DNA of 22,561 bases. Origin: an uncultured Lachnospiraceae bacterium. GTDB taxonomy: Bacteria; Bacillota; Clostridia; Lachnospirales; Lachnospiraceae. The translations under genes were made by a program, and so were the position numbers. The DNA lies in assembly GCA_947382415.1 (NCBI GenBank), contig CANCYO010000049.1:1-22561 (forward strand), read 5' to 3'. Below the pieces are notes generated by a model. That model was not told where the DNA came from and did no database searches. It worked only from the letters and a program-made list of their open reading frames with translations. This document shows positions 1-7,364 of the stretch, piece after piece (position 1 is the first letter of the stretch; each line of letters starts with the position of its first letter).

Positions 1-108
1 TACAATGAAAACAGTGAGTGGGGAATATCCCAGGACAGATGGCGGACGCTGTATAACAGCGGTCTGACGACGGATTTCAGTATTTATGGAGAGCCGGGCG
101 ATCAGTAG
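1..108 (+). CDS. C-terminal fragment of an unknown protein
   Basis: An open frame runs from the first base to a TAG stop at 106-108 and encodes the last 35 residues of a protein that begins outside the window. The fragment is polar, rich in Trp, Tyr, Asn and Asp, and ends in GEPGDQ. I do not recognise a family from so short a piece. It lies 59 bases upstream of the DUF4253 gene on the same strand, so it may be another member of the immunity-like gene cluster that follows. Confidence rests on the frame, the direction and the position only. Confidence 0.45.
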   Translation, partial: YNENSEWGISQDRWRTLYNSGLTTDFSIYGEPGDQ

Positions 109-167
109 ATGCAGGATATCATGAAAGCAAATATCAGTGAAGGCAGGATATCAAGGGAGGAAGACAG

Positions 168-983
168 ATGGGCATATTTGATAAGTGGAAAGGGAACAAA
201 CAGAAAGAGCCCGGGGATGCGGCAGCGCAGGGAAGCGGCGAGCTGACTCTGGAGCAGGCCGGCCCCATCGCCAGAAGTATTGTGGAGCAGTTGGGATATC
301 CGTATCAGATATTTTCTTCCAAAGCAGGCTATAAGAAGGTGATGGCTGCCTATGAACAGGCCGTATTACAGGGGCAGCAGGAAGGCTTTACGCCGCTGTT
401 GATTCCGGCGGACGATGTCCTGGAAGAGTATCTGGGCATCATGCAGGATGACGGATATTCTCTGGAGGAAGTTTTAAAGTCAGAATTGGAATCCGGCGAG
501 GAACTGCTGAAGGAGCGTTTCGTGCAGTATACGGAAGAGGATATGGATGATTTCGACATGGATGAATTCGTGGGCGAATTTGACGGTGAGCCGGAGCCTG
601 TGGACCGGTATATGGCGTTTGTGGATTATGGCTCCGCGGGAATCGTAGAGACAATCCTGCTGAAGGTTCCCACAGTCAGGCCCTGGGAGCTTGTGGCGTA
701 TGTGCCCTTTGGCGGGTGGAATGAATGCCCGGAGGTTGAACAGATGATGGCAATCTGTAAATACTGGTATGAAAAATACGGGGCGGTTCCCGTAACCATT
801 TCCCATGATGTGATGGAGATGCGCGTGGAGACTGTGGTTGCAAAAGAGGATTCCCTGCAGGTGGCCAGAGAACATTTCGCGTTTACTCCGGACAGAGTGT
901 TTCAATGTACCAATACAGGTACTTTAAGCGAGGTGGCGGCATGTATCGCCGCGTCAAAAATATGGTATTTCTGGTGGGACTGA
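168..983 (+). CDS. DUF4253 domain-containing protein
   Basis: A 271-residue soluble protein with a variable acidic N-terminal half and a conserved C-terminal DUF4253 domain at roughly residues 155-271. The signature blocks are visible: the FGGWNECP motif, then a helix leading into YEKYGAVPVTISHD, and the terminal WYFWWD, which matches the usual end of this family. A short TPLLIPADD block near residue 75 matches the family's upstream strand. No signal peptide or membrane segment is present. The start is supported by AGGGAGGAAGACAG just upstream of the ATG. The molecular function of DUF4253 is not known to me. Its neighbour is a SUFU-domain gene, a family used as toxin immunity, so an immunity-like role is an inference from context. 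Family assignment is strong; function is open. Confidence 0.85.
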   Translation: MGIFDKWKGNKQKEPGDAAAQGSGELTLEQAGPIARSIVEQLGYPYQIFSSKAGYKKVMAAYEQAVLQGQQEGFTPLLIPADDVLEEYLGIMQDDGYSLEEVLKSELESGEELLKERFVQYTEEDMDDFDMDEFVGEFDGEPEPVDRYMAFVDYGSAGIVETILLKVPTVRPWELVAYVPFGGWNECPEVEQMMAICKYWYEKYGAVPVTISHDVMEMRVETVVAKEDSLQVAREHFAFTPDRVFQCTNTGTLSEVAACIAASKIWYFWWD

Positions 984-1010
984 GCAATGCCCGGAGCGCA
1001 TATCAGGCGG

Positions 1011-1130
1011 ATTCCGTATTGCTTAACACGGGGATATGACAAGGCAGAGCATTATATGTGTTCTGCTTTACTTGTAATAAATTGCAGATATTGGATTGTA
1101 AGTGGTAATTCTAAGTATTAAATACGGAAT
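1011..1130. repeat. AT-rich intergenic segment bounded by a perfect 10-bp inverted repeat
   Basis: The 172-base gap between the DUF4253 and SUFU genes holds ATTCCGTATT at 1011-1020 and its exact reverse complement AATACGGAAT at 1121-1130. The enclosed 100 bases are clearly more AT-rich than the flanking genes and include a weak imperfect hairpin (GCAGA at about 1043, TCTGC at about 1061). No target-site duplication is visible outside the repeats. It could be a degenerate miniature element, a structured leader for the SUFU gene, or chance. I see no gene here and no convincing promoter. Confidence 0.3.
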
Positions 1131-1155
1131 TTGTAATGAATAGAAGGGGCGTCAT

Positions 1156-2268
1156 ATGTTTGGTAAAAAGAAGAAACTGTCAAAACCGGTTATATTAGCG
1201 GAGAGCTGGTCGCCGACCTGCCGGGTACAGGCATTGGTGGAGGAGAGCGACACCTGCTGTTACTTTTATCTCTGGTTTCATCCGGGAACGGAGAATACTT
1301 ACATAAAAAACTGTTGGATCTGTAATGTGGGCAAATCGCCAGACAAAATCGACGTGGACGCGATGAAAGCCGGTATGGCACCGGCCATGCCCGCGGAGTT
1401 TGTGAAACATGACGCGGACGGCATCCGGCTGGATCGTGACAGGTTATCTGTCGTCTGGTTTGAGGAAGGCGACGCTGCGGCGCTTCTGGAGGGCAATACA
1501 TTACTCTGTGTGATTCCGGGCTGGAGCGGTTATCAGGGCTTTAGCGGGTATTCCAGATACGCTCTGGGGACGGGGCCTTATGCATGGGATTTGGCTCCGG
1601 CGGAAGAGGTACTGGGGGAGAGAGTGTTCAAAAGCCGAAGTTTCTGGAATTATTTTGAAAACGGATATTGGAATGAAGTGCAGCAGATGCATATGGATAT
1701 ATTAGAGCGCTTCTTTGGAAAACAGGAAAAATATTTTGCCATCGACGGAGGAAACTTTCCCAACAAGGCTTTGATCACAGGCACAAGAGGCGGGGTTAGC
1801 TATGGCATTACCGCGGGTGTCAGCCTGCTTCCCATGCCGCAGGTGGAACAGTACTTTCAGGAAGAAGCATCGGATTTTCGCAGAATAGAGCTTGGTTTTG
1901 CCGCGACAGAGGCACAGAGTGGGGTCTGTATGAAAATGTATTCCTATCTTTCGGCGATATCCAATATTCCGTGGCGGGACATCAGTTTTCTGGGGCATGG
2001 GCATACCATACCCTGTGATGCGATAGAGGGTTTTAGCGCCGTGTGGCTTCTGGATTCCCGACTGTTACCGCAGATACCCGCTCCGTCTTATCCTGATTTT
2101 ATGGGAGACAGGATCAATTTGCTCTGGGCAGTGCCCTTAAAGGAAGCGGAATTTGGAAGACTGAAGGAAATGGGAACCGAGGAGGCTCTGAAGCGCCTGG
2201 AGAGAGATCTGACAGAAATTCATATCTTTAATGGTGTAGAGAAGGGTATAGCAAGTCTGGATTCATGA
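1156..2268 (+). CDS. SUFU (suppressor of fused)-domain protein, probable immunity-type protein
   Basis: A 370-residue soluble protein. The C-terminal two thirds match the suppressor-of-fused (SUFU) fold as used in bacteria: a block reading RRIELGFAATE followed by a helix, then the conserved loop ISFLGHGHTIPCDAI and a strand AVWLLDSRL, then LLWAVPL near the end. Bacterial SUFU proteins are known as immunity proteins in polymorphic toxin loci, where they neutralise a cognate toxin domain. That role is family knowledge, not shown here. The N-terminal ~180 residues are Trp- and Cys-rich and I do not recognise them as a separate domain. The start is supported by AGAAGGGG upstream of the ATG. It is followed after 13 bases by a small unknown gene, so the two are probably cotranscribed. 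No toxin gene is in the window. Confidence 0.75.
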   Translation: MFGKKKKLSKPVILAESWSPTCRVQALVEESDTCCYFYLWFHPGTENTYIKNCWICNVGKSPDKIDVDAMKAGMAPAMPAEFVKHDADGIRLDRDRLSVVWFEEGDAAALLEGNTLLCVIPGWSGYQGFSGYSRYALGTGPYAWDLAPAEEVLGERVFKSRSFWNYFENGYWNEVQQMHMDILERFFGKQEKYFAIDGGNFPNKALITGTRGGVSYGITAGVSLLPMPQVEQYFQEEASDFRRIELGFAATEAQSGVCMKMYSYLSAISNIPWRDISFLGHGHTIPCDAIEGFSAVWLLDSRLLPQIPAPSYPDFMGDRINLLWAVPLKEAEFGRLKEMGTEEALKRLERDLTEIHIFNGVEKGIASLDS

Positions 2269-2281
2269 TTGGAGGGCGGCT

Positions 2282-2716
2282 ATGGGAAAAGACACTCGTC
2301 TTGTCAATATTTATCTGAAGATCCACAATAAAAAACCTTTGATGCTGGATGATCTGGCTTATCTGGCGGAGTACTCGCCGGAGTGTTTTGAGAAAACATG
2401 TAAAAATGTTATTTATAACATTCCTGAGACAAAACCCATCATGGAACCGTCTGTTCCGGAAACATTGGCAGTTCCGGAGGTCTCAGGGGAGGAAGCGGCG
2501 CCGGAACCCACGGAACAGCAGCGCATAGAGATGATCCTGGAGAGTCTGCGGTGCATGGAGGTCAACGCGGCCCATATCGCAAACGTCGATACCGATAAGG
2601 TAAAGAACTTATTGGGGAGCTTATATATGGAATTATTGTTTCCACATAACGATAAGGACACTTTTATCAACATGGAGGCCGACAGCGGCGGGTCGCTGTT
2701 TGATCAAAAGATATAA
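2282..2716 (+). CDS. Hypothetical 144-residue protein
   Basis: A small acidic soluble protein whose start is set by GGAGGGCGGC directly before the ATG. The N-terminal ~55 residues (LMLDDLAYLAEYSPECFEKT, then NVIYNIPETKP) look like a compact helical unit. A Pro/Glu-rich linker follows at about residues 55-80, then a helical segment (EMILESLRCMEVNAAHIANV) ending in MELLFPHNDKD. I do not recognise the family and give no function. It lies 13 bases after the SUFU gene, which suggests a shared transcript and possibly a shared role in the immunity-like cluster. It has no signal peptide and no catalytic motif that I can see. Confidence 0.7.
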   Translation: MGKDTRLVNIYLKIHNKKPLMLDDLAYLAEYSPECFEKTCKNVIYNIPETKPIMEPSVPETLAVPEVSGEEAAPEPTEQQRIEMILESLRCMEVNAAHIANVDTDKVKNLLGSLYMELLFPHNDKDTFINMEADSGGSLFDQKI

Positions 2717-2759
2717 GTATTAAAATCGGTGGTTTGTCAGGAATCCGGGGTATAGGGAC

Positions 2760-4778
2760 ATGAAAAAGCTTAAATTGTGGAAGAAGATTGCAGTGGTTCT
2801 GCTCCTGCTTGCGGTTTTGGCGGGAATTGGCTTTTCTTTGTATGTGGGGATGTATTATCATGCCCTGCCGCAGGACTATGCCGCCACAGAGGAGAATGAA
2901 GATTTTCTGATCTATGGGGAGCGGGACAGTACATGCGGTTTTATCTTTTATCCGGGCGGGAAGGTGGAGGAATGTGCATACGCTCCCATGTTGTCCATGC
3001 TGGCTGAGAACGGAGTCTGCTGTGTGGTGGCCAGGATGCCCTGGCATCTGGCGGTATTTCGCCCTGATGCCGCCAGTCGGATCATGGATGAGATACCGGC
3101 AGTCCAACACTGGTATCTGGGCGGGCATTCACTGGGCGGTGCGATGGCGGCGGATTTTGCGGCTGATCATCAGGAGAAATTCAGCGGACTTGTACTGCTT
3201 GCGGCTTATCCCACAAAAGAGCTGAAAACGCTTCCGGTGCTGTCAATTTACGGGAGTGAGGATGGCGTGTTGAATGCCCATAAATATAAAGACGCCATCA
3301 CATATGCTGACGCAGTGAAGGAACATGTTATTGAAGGAGGTAATCATGCCGGATTTGGCAATTACGGACATCAGAAGGGCGACGGAGACGCAAAGATTAC
3401 ATCGGAGGAACAGTGGCGGGAAACGGTAAGCTATATTCTGGATTTTATGCGGGAGACAGGCTCTGTGCAGGATACAGGTTCTATGCAGGAGGCTGGCGGC
3501 GGGACAGAGGAGGATGTGTACTCAGAAATTCCCATTGATTTTCCGTTCAGGCAGATGGGACAAGCGTATTCTCTTACGCTGGCCTCAAAAGAGACTCAAG
3601 GTGAGACTGAAGAGAAGACGGACAGAGAGTATGAACTGTGGCTGCATGATGAGAACGGGGAAGTTTTACAACGTATTTCCTGCGGCGTACTGGCAGAGCC
3701 CATAGCGTTTTCCTATGACGGTTTGGTCGGATGGTCAGATCTGGAACTATTTCCTGAGGGTAGTTCCACGGGGTTGTTTTTTAGCTGGAAAAATGAGCGG
3801 TTTTCCGAAAAAGGGATCCGGATACCGAGATATTCAGAGGTTCGGGGGCGGTCTATTCTCACGGTTGAAGACCAGGGTGACTGCCGGATCAAAAAACTAT
3901 GTCAGATAAATGTCGGTCAGGGATGTGTGGAAACGGTTCGGAGCTGGAAGCTTGATAGGGACACCGGCATGCTTGAGATCTGGGATCATCAGAATAACCG
4001 GAGCCTGTACAGCGGGCGTGTGGACCTCAGAGACGGCGCTCCGGTAAATCAGGAATACTATGACATACTCTTTTATGATGATTTGTATGTGAGATCTGAA
4101 CGTCCGGAGGAATTGAATGTTCCCACATGGATAGACGGACCGCGAACAGACGCAGACGGGGATATTGGTGGTGCGGAAGGATTTGAATATGTGCAGAGGG
4201 AAGTGTTCGGCAATGATGGCCACATAGGGGAATATGAGAGCAGAGAGGCACTGCTTGCGGATTTTGGATTTGCAGACAGCACTCCCGTGTATCAATATTT
4301 TAATGGGCATCAGGATCTTTGGCTGGAATTGTATCAGGATTCCGATTCCGGACGATTCTGCGGAATTGTCTATGACTGGCATATTACGGATGAAAAAGAG
4401 AAGTGGGCCGGGATGCAGGGATTTACCGTAAATTCAGTGCAGAGGGAGCAGTGGGCAGGCGCAGATCCCTTTTCTATACAAGCGGTGTATGGAGAGGAGG
4501 GGGAGCCCATAATAAAGATCAATTATGTATACCGGGATGACGGGACTTTGTTTTACAGAGATTATTGGCATGATCCCCTTGAGTATGGCACTACGCTCAG
4601 TTCTCTGGACAGCTTGTATGACGAAAGCGGAAGAGTAGTCTATGAGAAGGGATATATTACGCACGGGAAGCTGGAATACTATTACATATACACGAATGAG
4701 GGAGACAAACCGGCATATTGCCTGACCCTTGACCATAATGTGGGATGTGCGATTGCCAATATCATACAATATGATTAG
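2760..4778 (+). CDS. Membrane-anchored alpha/beta hydrolase fused to a large unknown C-terminal domain
   Basis: A 672-residue protein with an N-terminal Lys-rich stretch and one hydrophobic segment (about residues 9-30), so an extracytoplasmic, membrane-anchored protein is likely. Residues ~45-230 form an alpha/beta hydrolase: a PGG oxyanion-type loop at ~65, the nucleophile elbow GHSLGG with Ser124, a likely acid Asp168 in YGSEDG, and His196 in GGNHAGFGNYG. The triad order and spacing are typical. A linker (about residues 230-255) contains an 18-bp imperfect tandem repeat. The remaining ~415 residues are rich in beta-strand-like segments, Trp, Tyr and acidic residues, and I do not recognise a family. 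Most related hydrolases stop near residue 235, so this is a fusion. The substrate is unknown. The ribosome binding site is weak (TATAGGG). Confidence 0.75.
   Translation: MKKLKLWKKIAVVLLLLAVLAGIGFSLYVGMYYHALPQDYAATEENEDFLIYGERDSTCGFIFYPGGKVEECAYAPMLSMLAENGVCCVVARMPWHLAVFRPDAASRIMDEIPAVQHWYLGGHSLGGAMAADFAADHQEKFSGLVLLAAYPTKELKTLPVLSIYGSEDGVLNAHKYKDAITYADAVKEHVIEGGNHAGFGNYGHQKGDGDAKITSEEQWRETVSYILDFMRETGSVQDTGSMQEAGGGTEEDVYSEIPIDFPFRQMGQAYSLTLASKETQGETEEKTDREYELWLHDENGEVLQRISCGVLAEPIAFSYDGLVGWSDLELFPEGSSTGLFFSWKNERFSEKGIRIPRYSEVRGRSILTVEDQGDCRIKKLCQINVGQGCVETVRSWKLDRDTGMLEIWDHQNNRSLYSGRVDLRDGAPVNQEYYDILFYDDLYVRSERPEELNVPTWIDGPRTDADGDIGGAEGFEYVQREVFGNDGHIGEYESREALLADFGFADSTPVYQYFNGHQDLWLELYQDSDSGRFCGIVYDWHITDEKEKWAGMQGFTVNSVQREQWAGADPFSIQAVYGEEGEPIIKINYVYRDDGTLFYRDYWHDPLEYGTTLSSLDSLYDESGRVVYEKGYITHGKLEYYYIYTNEGDKPAYCLTLDHNVGCAIANIIQYD
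3456..3491 (+). repeat. 18-bp imperfect tandem repeat in the interdomain linker
   Basis: Two adjacent 18-base units, 3456-3473 and 3474-3491, match at 15 of 18 positions and encode TGSVQD and TGSMQE in the linker between the hydrolase and the C-terminal domain. It probably arose by local slippage and lengthens a flexible spacer. Confidence 0.6.
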
Positions 4779-4816
4779 AAGCCATACTGTGTTTTTGTGT
4801 ACTGTGTTTTGGCTTA

Positions 4817-4845
4817 TTGTATTTTGCCTGCCGGCTGTGTATAAT
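4817..4845 (+). promoter_or_regulatory. Candidate sigma-A promoter of the AAC(3)-family gene
   Basis: TTGTAT at 4817-4822 (4 of 6 to the -35 consensus), a 17-base spacer, then a perfect TATAAT at 4840-4845. Transcription would start near 4852 and leave a leader of about 75 bases before the TTG start codon. The preceding 40 bases are AT-rich and contain an 11-bp direct repeat TACTGTGTTTT at 4785-4795 and 4800-4810. Confidence 0.6.
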
Positions 4846-4859
4846 ATGTCTGTAAGAAG

Positions 4860-4874
4860 GTGTACATAGTACAC
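4860..4874. promoter_or_regulatory. 15-bp perfect dyad, candidate repressor operator
   Basis: GTGTAC-ATA-GTACAC is a perfect palindrome with a 3-base centre. It starts about 8 bases downstream of the predicted transcription start, a classic position for repressor binding. A third copy of the half-site GTGTAC lies at 4797-4802, 63 bases upstream, close to six helical turns. No regulator gene is adjacent, so the binding protein is unknown. Confidence 0.45.
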
Positions 4875-4927
4875 AATGCTTTATTTTTAGAAGAACAGGC
4901 AAAAAAGCACGGACGCGGGGAAGAACA

Positions 4928-5731
4928 TTGGAGAATACAGGCAGGGAATATACAAAAAACGATCTGAAAGCACAATTGAGGGAAATGGGACTTCGGGGAG
5001 ACGAGACGATACTGATCCATTCCTCCATGAAAGCCATCGGTTCGGTGGAGGGCGGGGCAGAGACGGTTCTGGATGCGCTGATGGAATTTTTCAGCGAAGG
5101 ATTGTTGCTGCTGCCCACGCATACCTGGAAGACGGTTCATGAGGCGCAGCCGGTCTTTGATGTGAAGCGCGAGGCTGCCTGTGTGGGAATCCTTCCCAAT
5201 CTGTTTATGAGGCGGGACGGCGTCATACGCTCGGCCCATCCCACGCACAGCATGGCAGGATGCGGCAGAAATGCCGAGGCTTATCTGGACGGGGAGGAAT
5301 ATTGCAATACGCCCTGTACCCCCGGGGGATGTTATGACCGGCTGAGGAGCGTGGAGGGGAAAATTCTCCTGATTGGCGTGGGACATGAGAGGAATACTTA
5401 TATACACAGTGTTGAAGAGGTGCTCAATGTCCCCAACAGGCTTTCCGCAAAGCCCATGAAGCTGCAGATCATTATGGCGGACGGAACGAAGCGGCAGGTT
5501 TATATGAGGAAGCATTATAATCCAATACAGCCCCATATTTCGGAGGATTTTGTGAAATTGACGCAGGCGTTTCTGGATTGCGGGGCCGCGCTAAATTTCC
5601 TGTTCGGGTCGGCAGAGTGTATTTTGTGTGATGCCCGGAAGCTGTTTGAAGTTACCAGATATGTTCTGGCGCCCGATCCGGAATGTCTGGTGACCGGTAA
5701 GGAGATTGACAGGGACAGATGGAGCTGTTGA
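4928..5731 (+). CDS. AAC(3)-family aminoglycoside/antibiotic N-acetyltransferase
   Basis: A 267-residue protein of the antibiotic_NAT (AAC(3)/YokD) family, which transfers acetyl from acetyl-CoA to the 3-amino group of aminoglycosides or to related amines. Visible family blocks are LIHSSMKAIG near residue 35, LLLPTHTW near 60, RRDGVIRSAHPTHSMAG with His104 and His107, and TPCTPGGCYDRL followed by KILLIGVGHERNTYIHSVEE. Length is normal for the family. The only in-frame start that keeps the N-terminal helix is TTG at 4928, preceded by GGGGAAG. A dedicated promoter and dyad lie upstream, which suggests separate, possibly inducible expression. Chromosomal family members in Firmicutes often do not give clinical resistance, so the true substrate is uncertain. 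Family assignment is strong. Confidence 0.88.
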   Translation: MENTGREYTKNDLKAQLREMGLRGDETILIHSSMKAIGSVEGGAETVLDALMEFFSEGLLLLPTHTWKTVHEAQPVFDVKREAACVGILPNLFMRRDGVIRSAHPTHSMAGCGRNAEAYLDGEEYCNTPCTPGGCYDRLRSVEGKILLIGVGHERNTYIHSVEEVLNVPNRLSAKPMKLQIIMADGTKRQVYMRKHYNPIQPHISEDFVKLTQAFLDCGAALNFLFGSAECILCDARKLFEVTRYVLAPDPECLVTGKEIDRDRWSC

Positions 5732-5785
5732 CTGGATAACCTGTGGCGTCGTTTCGCCATGGGACTGGAAGGGAGAAAAAAGAGA

Positions 5786-6670
5786 ATGGCATTTTGTATT
5801 ATTACGGATTCTGCATCAGACATACCGAAGGAAATTATTGAGGAATACAATCTGCATGTGATTCCCACGCCGGTGACATTGGACGGCGAGGATTATTTTG
5901 ACGGAGCTACCCTGCAGCCGGACGAGTTTTATCGGATTCAGAGAGAAAACAAGGTGGATATCAAGACCTATCATATCAGTCAGTTTATGTTTTATGAGCA
6001 TTTTAAGCCTTTTGCGGAGCGGGGAGACGAGGTGCTTTATATCTGTTTTTCCACGGGAATAGCGGGAACCTTTCAGGCGGCCAGTCTTGCGAAGGAGGAC
6101 GTGCTGGAAGAGTATCCTGATTTTGAATTGACGATCATCGACTCAAAGTGCGCGTCTCTGGGATTTGGACTGGTGGTATACAAGCTTCTGCGTATGCAGA
6201 GAAACGGTGCGCCAAAAGAACTGATCATTCAGGCGGCGGAGCATTTTTGTTCCCATATGGAGCATGTGGTGACTGTGAATACGCTGGAGTATCTGGCCAG
6301 GGGCGGGCGTCTGAGCAAGACATCCGCGGCCGTGGGCGGCGTATTGGATATCAAGCCCATCATTATTGTCAACGAGGCAGGGGCATTGGAAGCTGTGGAG
6401 AAGGTGCGCGGCATGAAAAAAACCATAAAGCGCTGTATTGAGCTGGTGAAGGAGAAGGGCGCCTCGCTGGACAGACAGATTGTGGGGGTAGTCTATGGGG
6501 CCGACCGTGCGGATGCAGAACCGATTCTTGCGGCACTGCGGGAGGAGTTTGGCGTGAAAGAGATTCTGCTGGGGCAGGTGGGCTGTGCCATCGGGGCGCA
6601 CACGGGTCCCGGAATCACGGGGATCGTATTTGAGAATGCTTTGGATGAACAGTTTGAGAAATATTTGTAA
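5786..6670 (+). CDS. DegV family fatty acid-binding protein
   Basis: A 294-residue DegV protein. DegV proteins bind a fatty acid in the cleft between two lobes and, in Firmicutes, act with FakA kinase to activate exogenous fatty acids (the FakB role). Clear family motifs are the N-terminal ITDSASDIP, STGIAGTFQAA near the fatty-acid head-group pocket, IDSKCASLGFG, TLEYLARGGRLS, and LDIKPII. ATG at 5786 is chosen because GGAAGGGAG lies 10 bases upstream and the DegV fold begins at once. An in-frame ATG at 5759 has no ribosome binding site. No fakA or other fatty-acid gene is adjacent. The gap to the upstream gene is 54 bases, so cotranscription with the acetyltransferase is possible. Confidence 0.93.
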   Translation: MAFCIITDSASDIPKEIIEEYNLHVIPTPVTLDGEDYFDGATLQPDEFYRIQRENKVDIKTYHISQFMFYEHFKPFAERGDEVLYICFSTGIAGTFQAASLAKEDVLEEYPDFELTIIDSKCASLGFGLVVYKLLRMQRNGAPKELIIQAAEHFCSHMEHVVTVNTLEYLARGGRLSKTSAAVGGVLDIKPIIIVNEAGALEAVEKVRGMKKTIKRCIELVKEKGASLDRQIVGVVYGADRADAEPILAALREEFGVKEILLGQVGCAIGAHTGPGITGIVFENALDEQFEKYL

Positions 6671-6721
6671 GATTACGGATAGATACTGAAAGATACTCAG
6701 GAAGCGCGGATGGGAGCGGAC

Positions 6722-7354
6722 ATGACAAAGAGACAAAGGGCAATTGCGATCATAGAGAGACTGAAGGAGGAATATCCTCATGCGGACTGCACGCTGGATT
6801 ATGATCAGGCGTGGAAGCTTTTAGTCAGTGTGCGGCTTGCGGCACAATGCACGGACGCCAGAGTCAATGTGGTGGTGGAGGGACTGTATGAGAAGTACCC
6901 GGATGTGAATGCTCTGGCGGAGGCTTCGGTGGAAGAGATCGAGAAGATCGTTCACCCCTGCGGTCTGGGCAACAGTAAGGCCAGGGACATCAGCGCCTGT
7001 ATGAAAATGCTTCGGGATGTGTACGGCGGGCGGGTGCCCGACACGATGGAGGAACTCTTAAAGCTCCCCGGGGTGGGAAGAAAGAGTGCAAATCTCGTTA
7101 TGGGCGATGTGTTCGGAAAGCCTGCCATCGTTACCGACACGCACTGCATCCGGCTGGTCAACCGCATGGGCCTTGTGGACGGCGTCAAGGAACCTGCAAA
7201 GGTGGAGAAGGAGCTGTGGAAGCTGATCGCGCCGGAGGAGGGAAGCGATTTCTGCCATAGACTGGTGGATCACGGACGGGCGGTATGTACCGCCAGAACC
7301 AAGCCCTATTGTGATAAATGCTGTGTGCAGGATATCTGTAAAAAGAATCTGTAA
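6722..7354 (+). CDS. nth: Endonuclease III (DNA glycosylase/AP lyase)
   Basis: A 210-residue endonuclease III for base excision repair of oxidised pyrimidines, with AP-lyase activity. The helix-hairpin-helix LPGVGRKSANLV carries the Schiff-base Lys121, equivalent to E. coli Lys120, and TDTHC carries Asp139, equivalent to Asp138. The C-terminal four-cysteine cluster is present, but the first spacing is C-X7-C-X2-C-X5-C instead of the usual X6. ATG at 6722 is preferred because it brings the catalytic residues to within one position of E. coli numbering. ATG at 6710 is equally well placed behind AGGAAG and cannot be excluded. It follows degV after about 50 bases. A large dyad and a hairpin follow it. 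Confidence 0.93.
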   Translation: MTKRQRAIAIIERLKEEYPHADCTLDYDQAWKLLVSVRLAAQCTDARVNVVVEGLYEKYPDVNALAEASVEEIEKIVHPCGLGNSKARDISACMKMLRDVYGGRVPDTMEELLKLPGVGRKSANLVMGDVFGKPAIVTDTHCIRLVNRMGLVDGVKEPAKVEKELWKLIAPEEGSDFCHRLVDHGRAVCTARTKPYCDKCCVQDICKKNL

Positions 7355-7364
7355 AAAAATATAA

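Noticed and set aside
111..153. Direct repeat GCAGGATATCA at 111-121 and 143-153 before the DUF4253 gene
   Set aside because: Only two 11-base copies with no further copies or dyad; could be chance or an old local duplication.
480..905. Long minus-strand open frames across most of the window (for example 480-905, 4814-5536, 9752-10486, 11889-12908)
   Set aside because: They are antisense to clearly conserved + strand genes, lack family motifs and ribosome binding sites, and arise from codon bias of the real genes.
2700..2726. Possible promoter TTGATC ... TAAAAT before the hydrolase fusion gene
   Set aside because: The spacer is only 15 bases and neither box is close to consensus; read-through from the SUFU operon is as likely.
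5741..5761. Small hairpin TGGCG-TCGTTT-CGCCA between the acetyltransferase and degV genes
   Set aside because: The stem is 5 bp and no T tract follows, so it is not a credible terminator.
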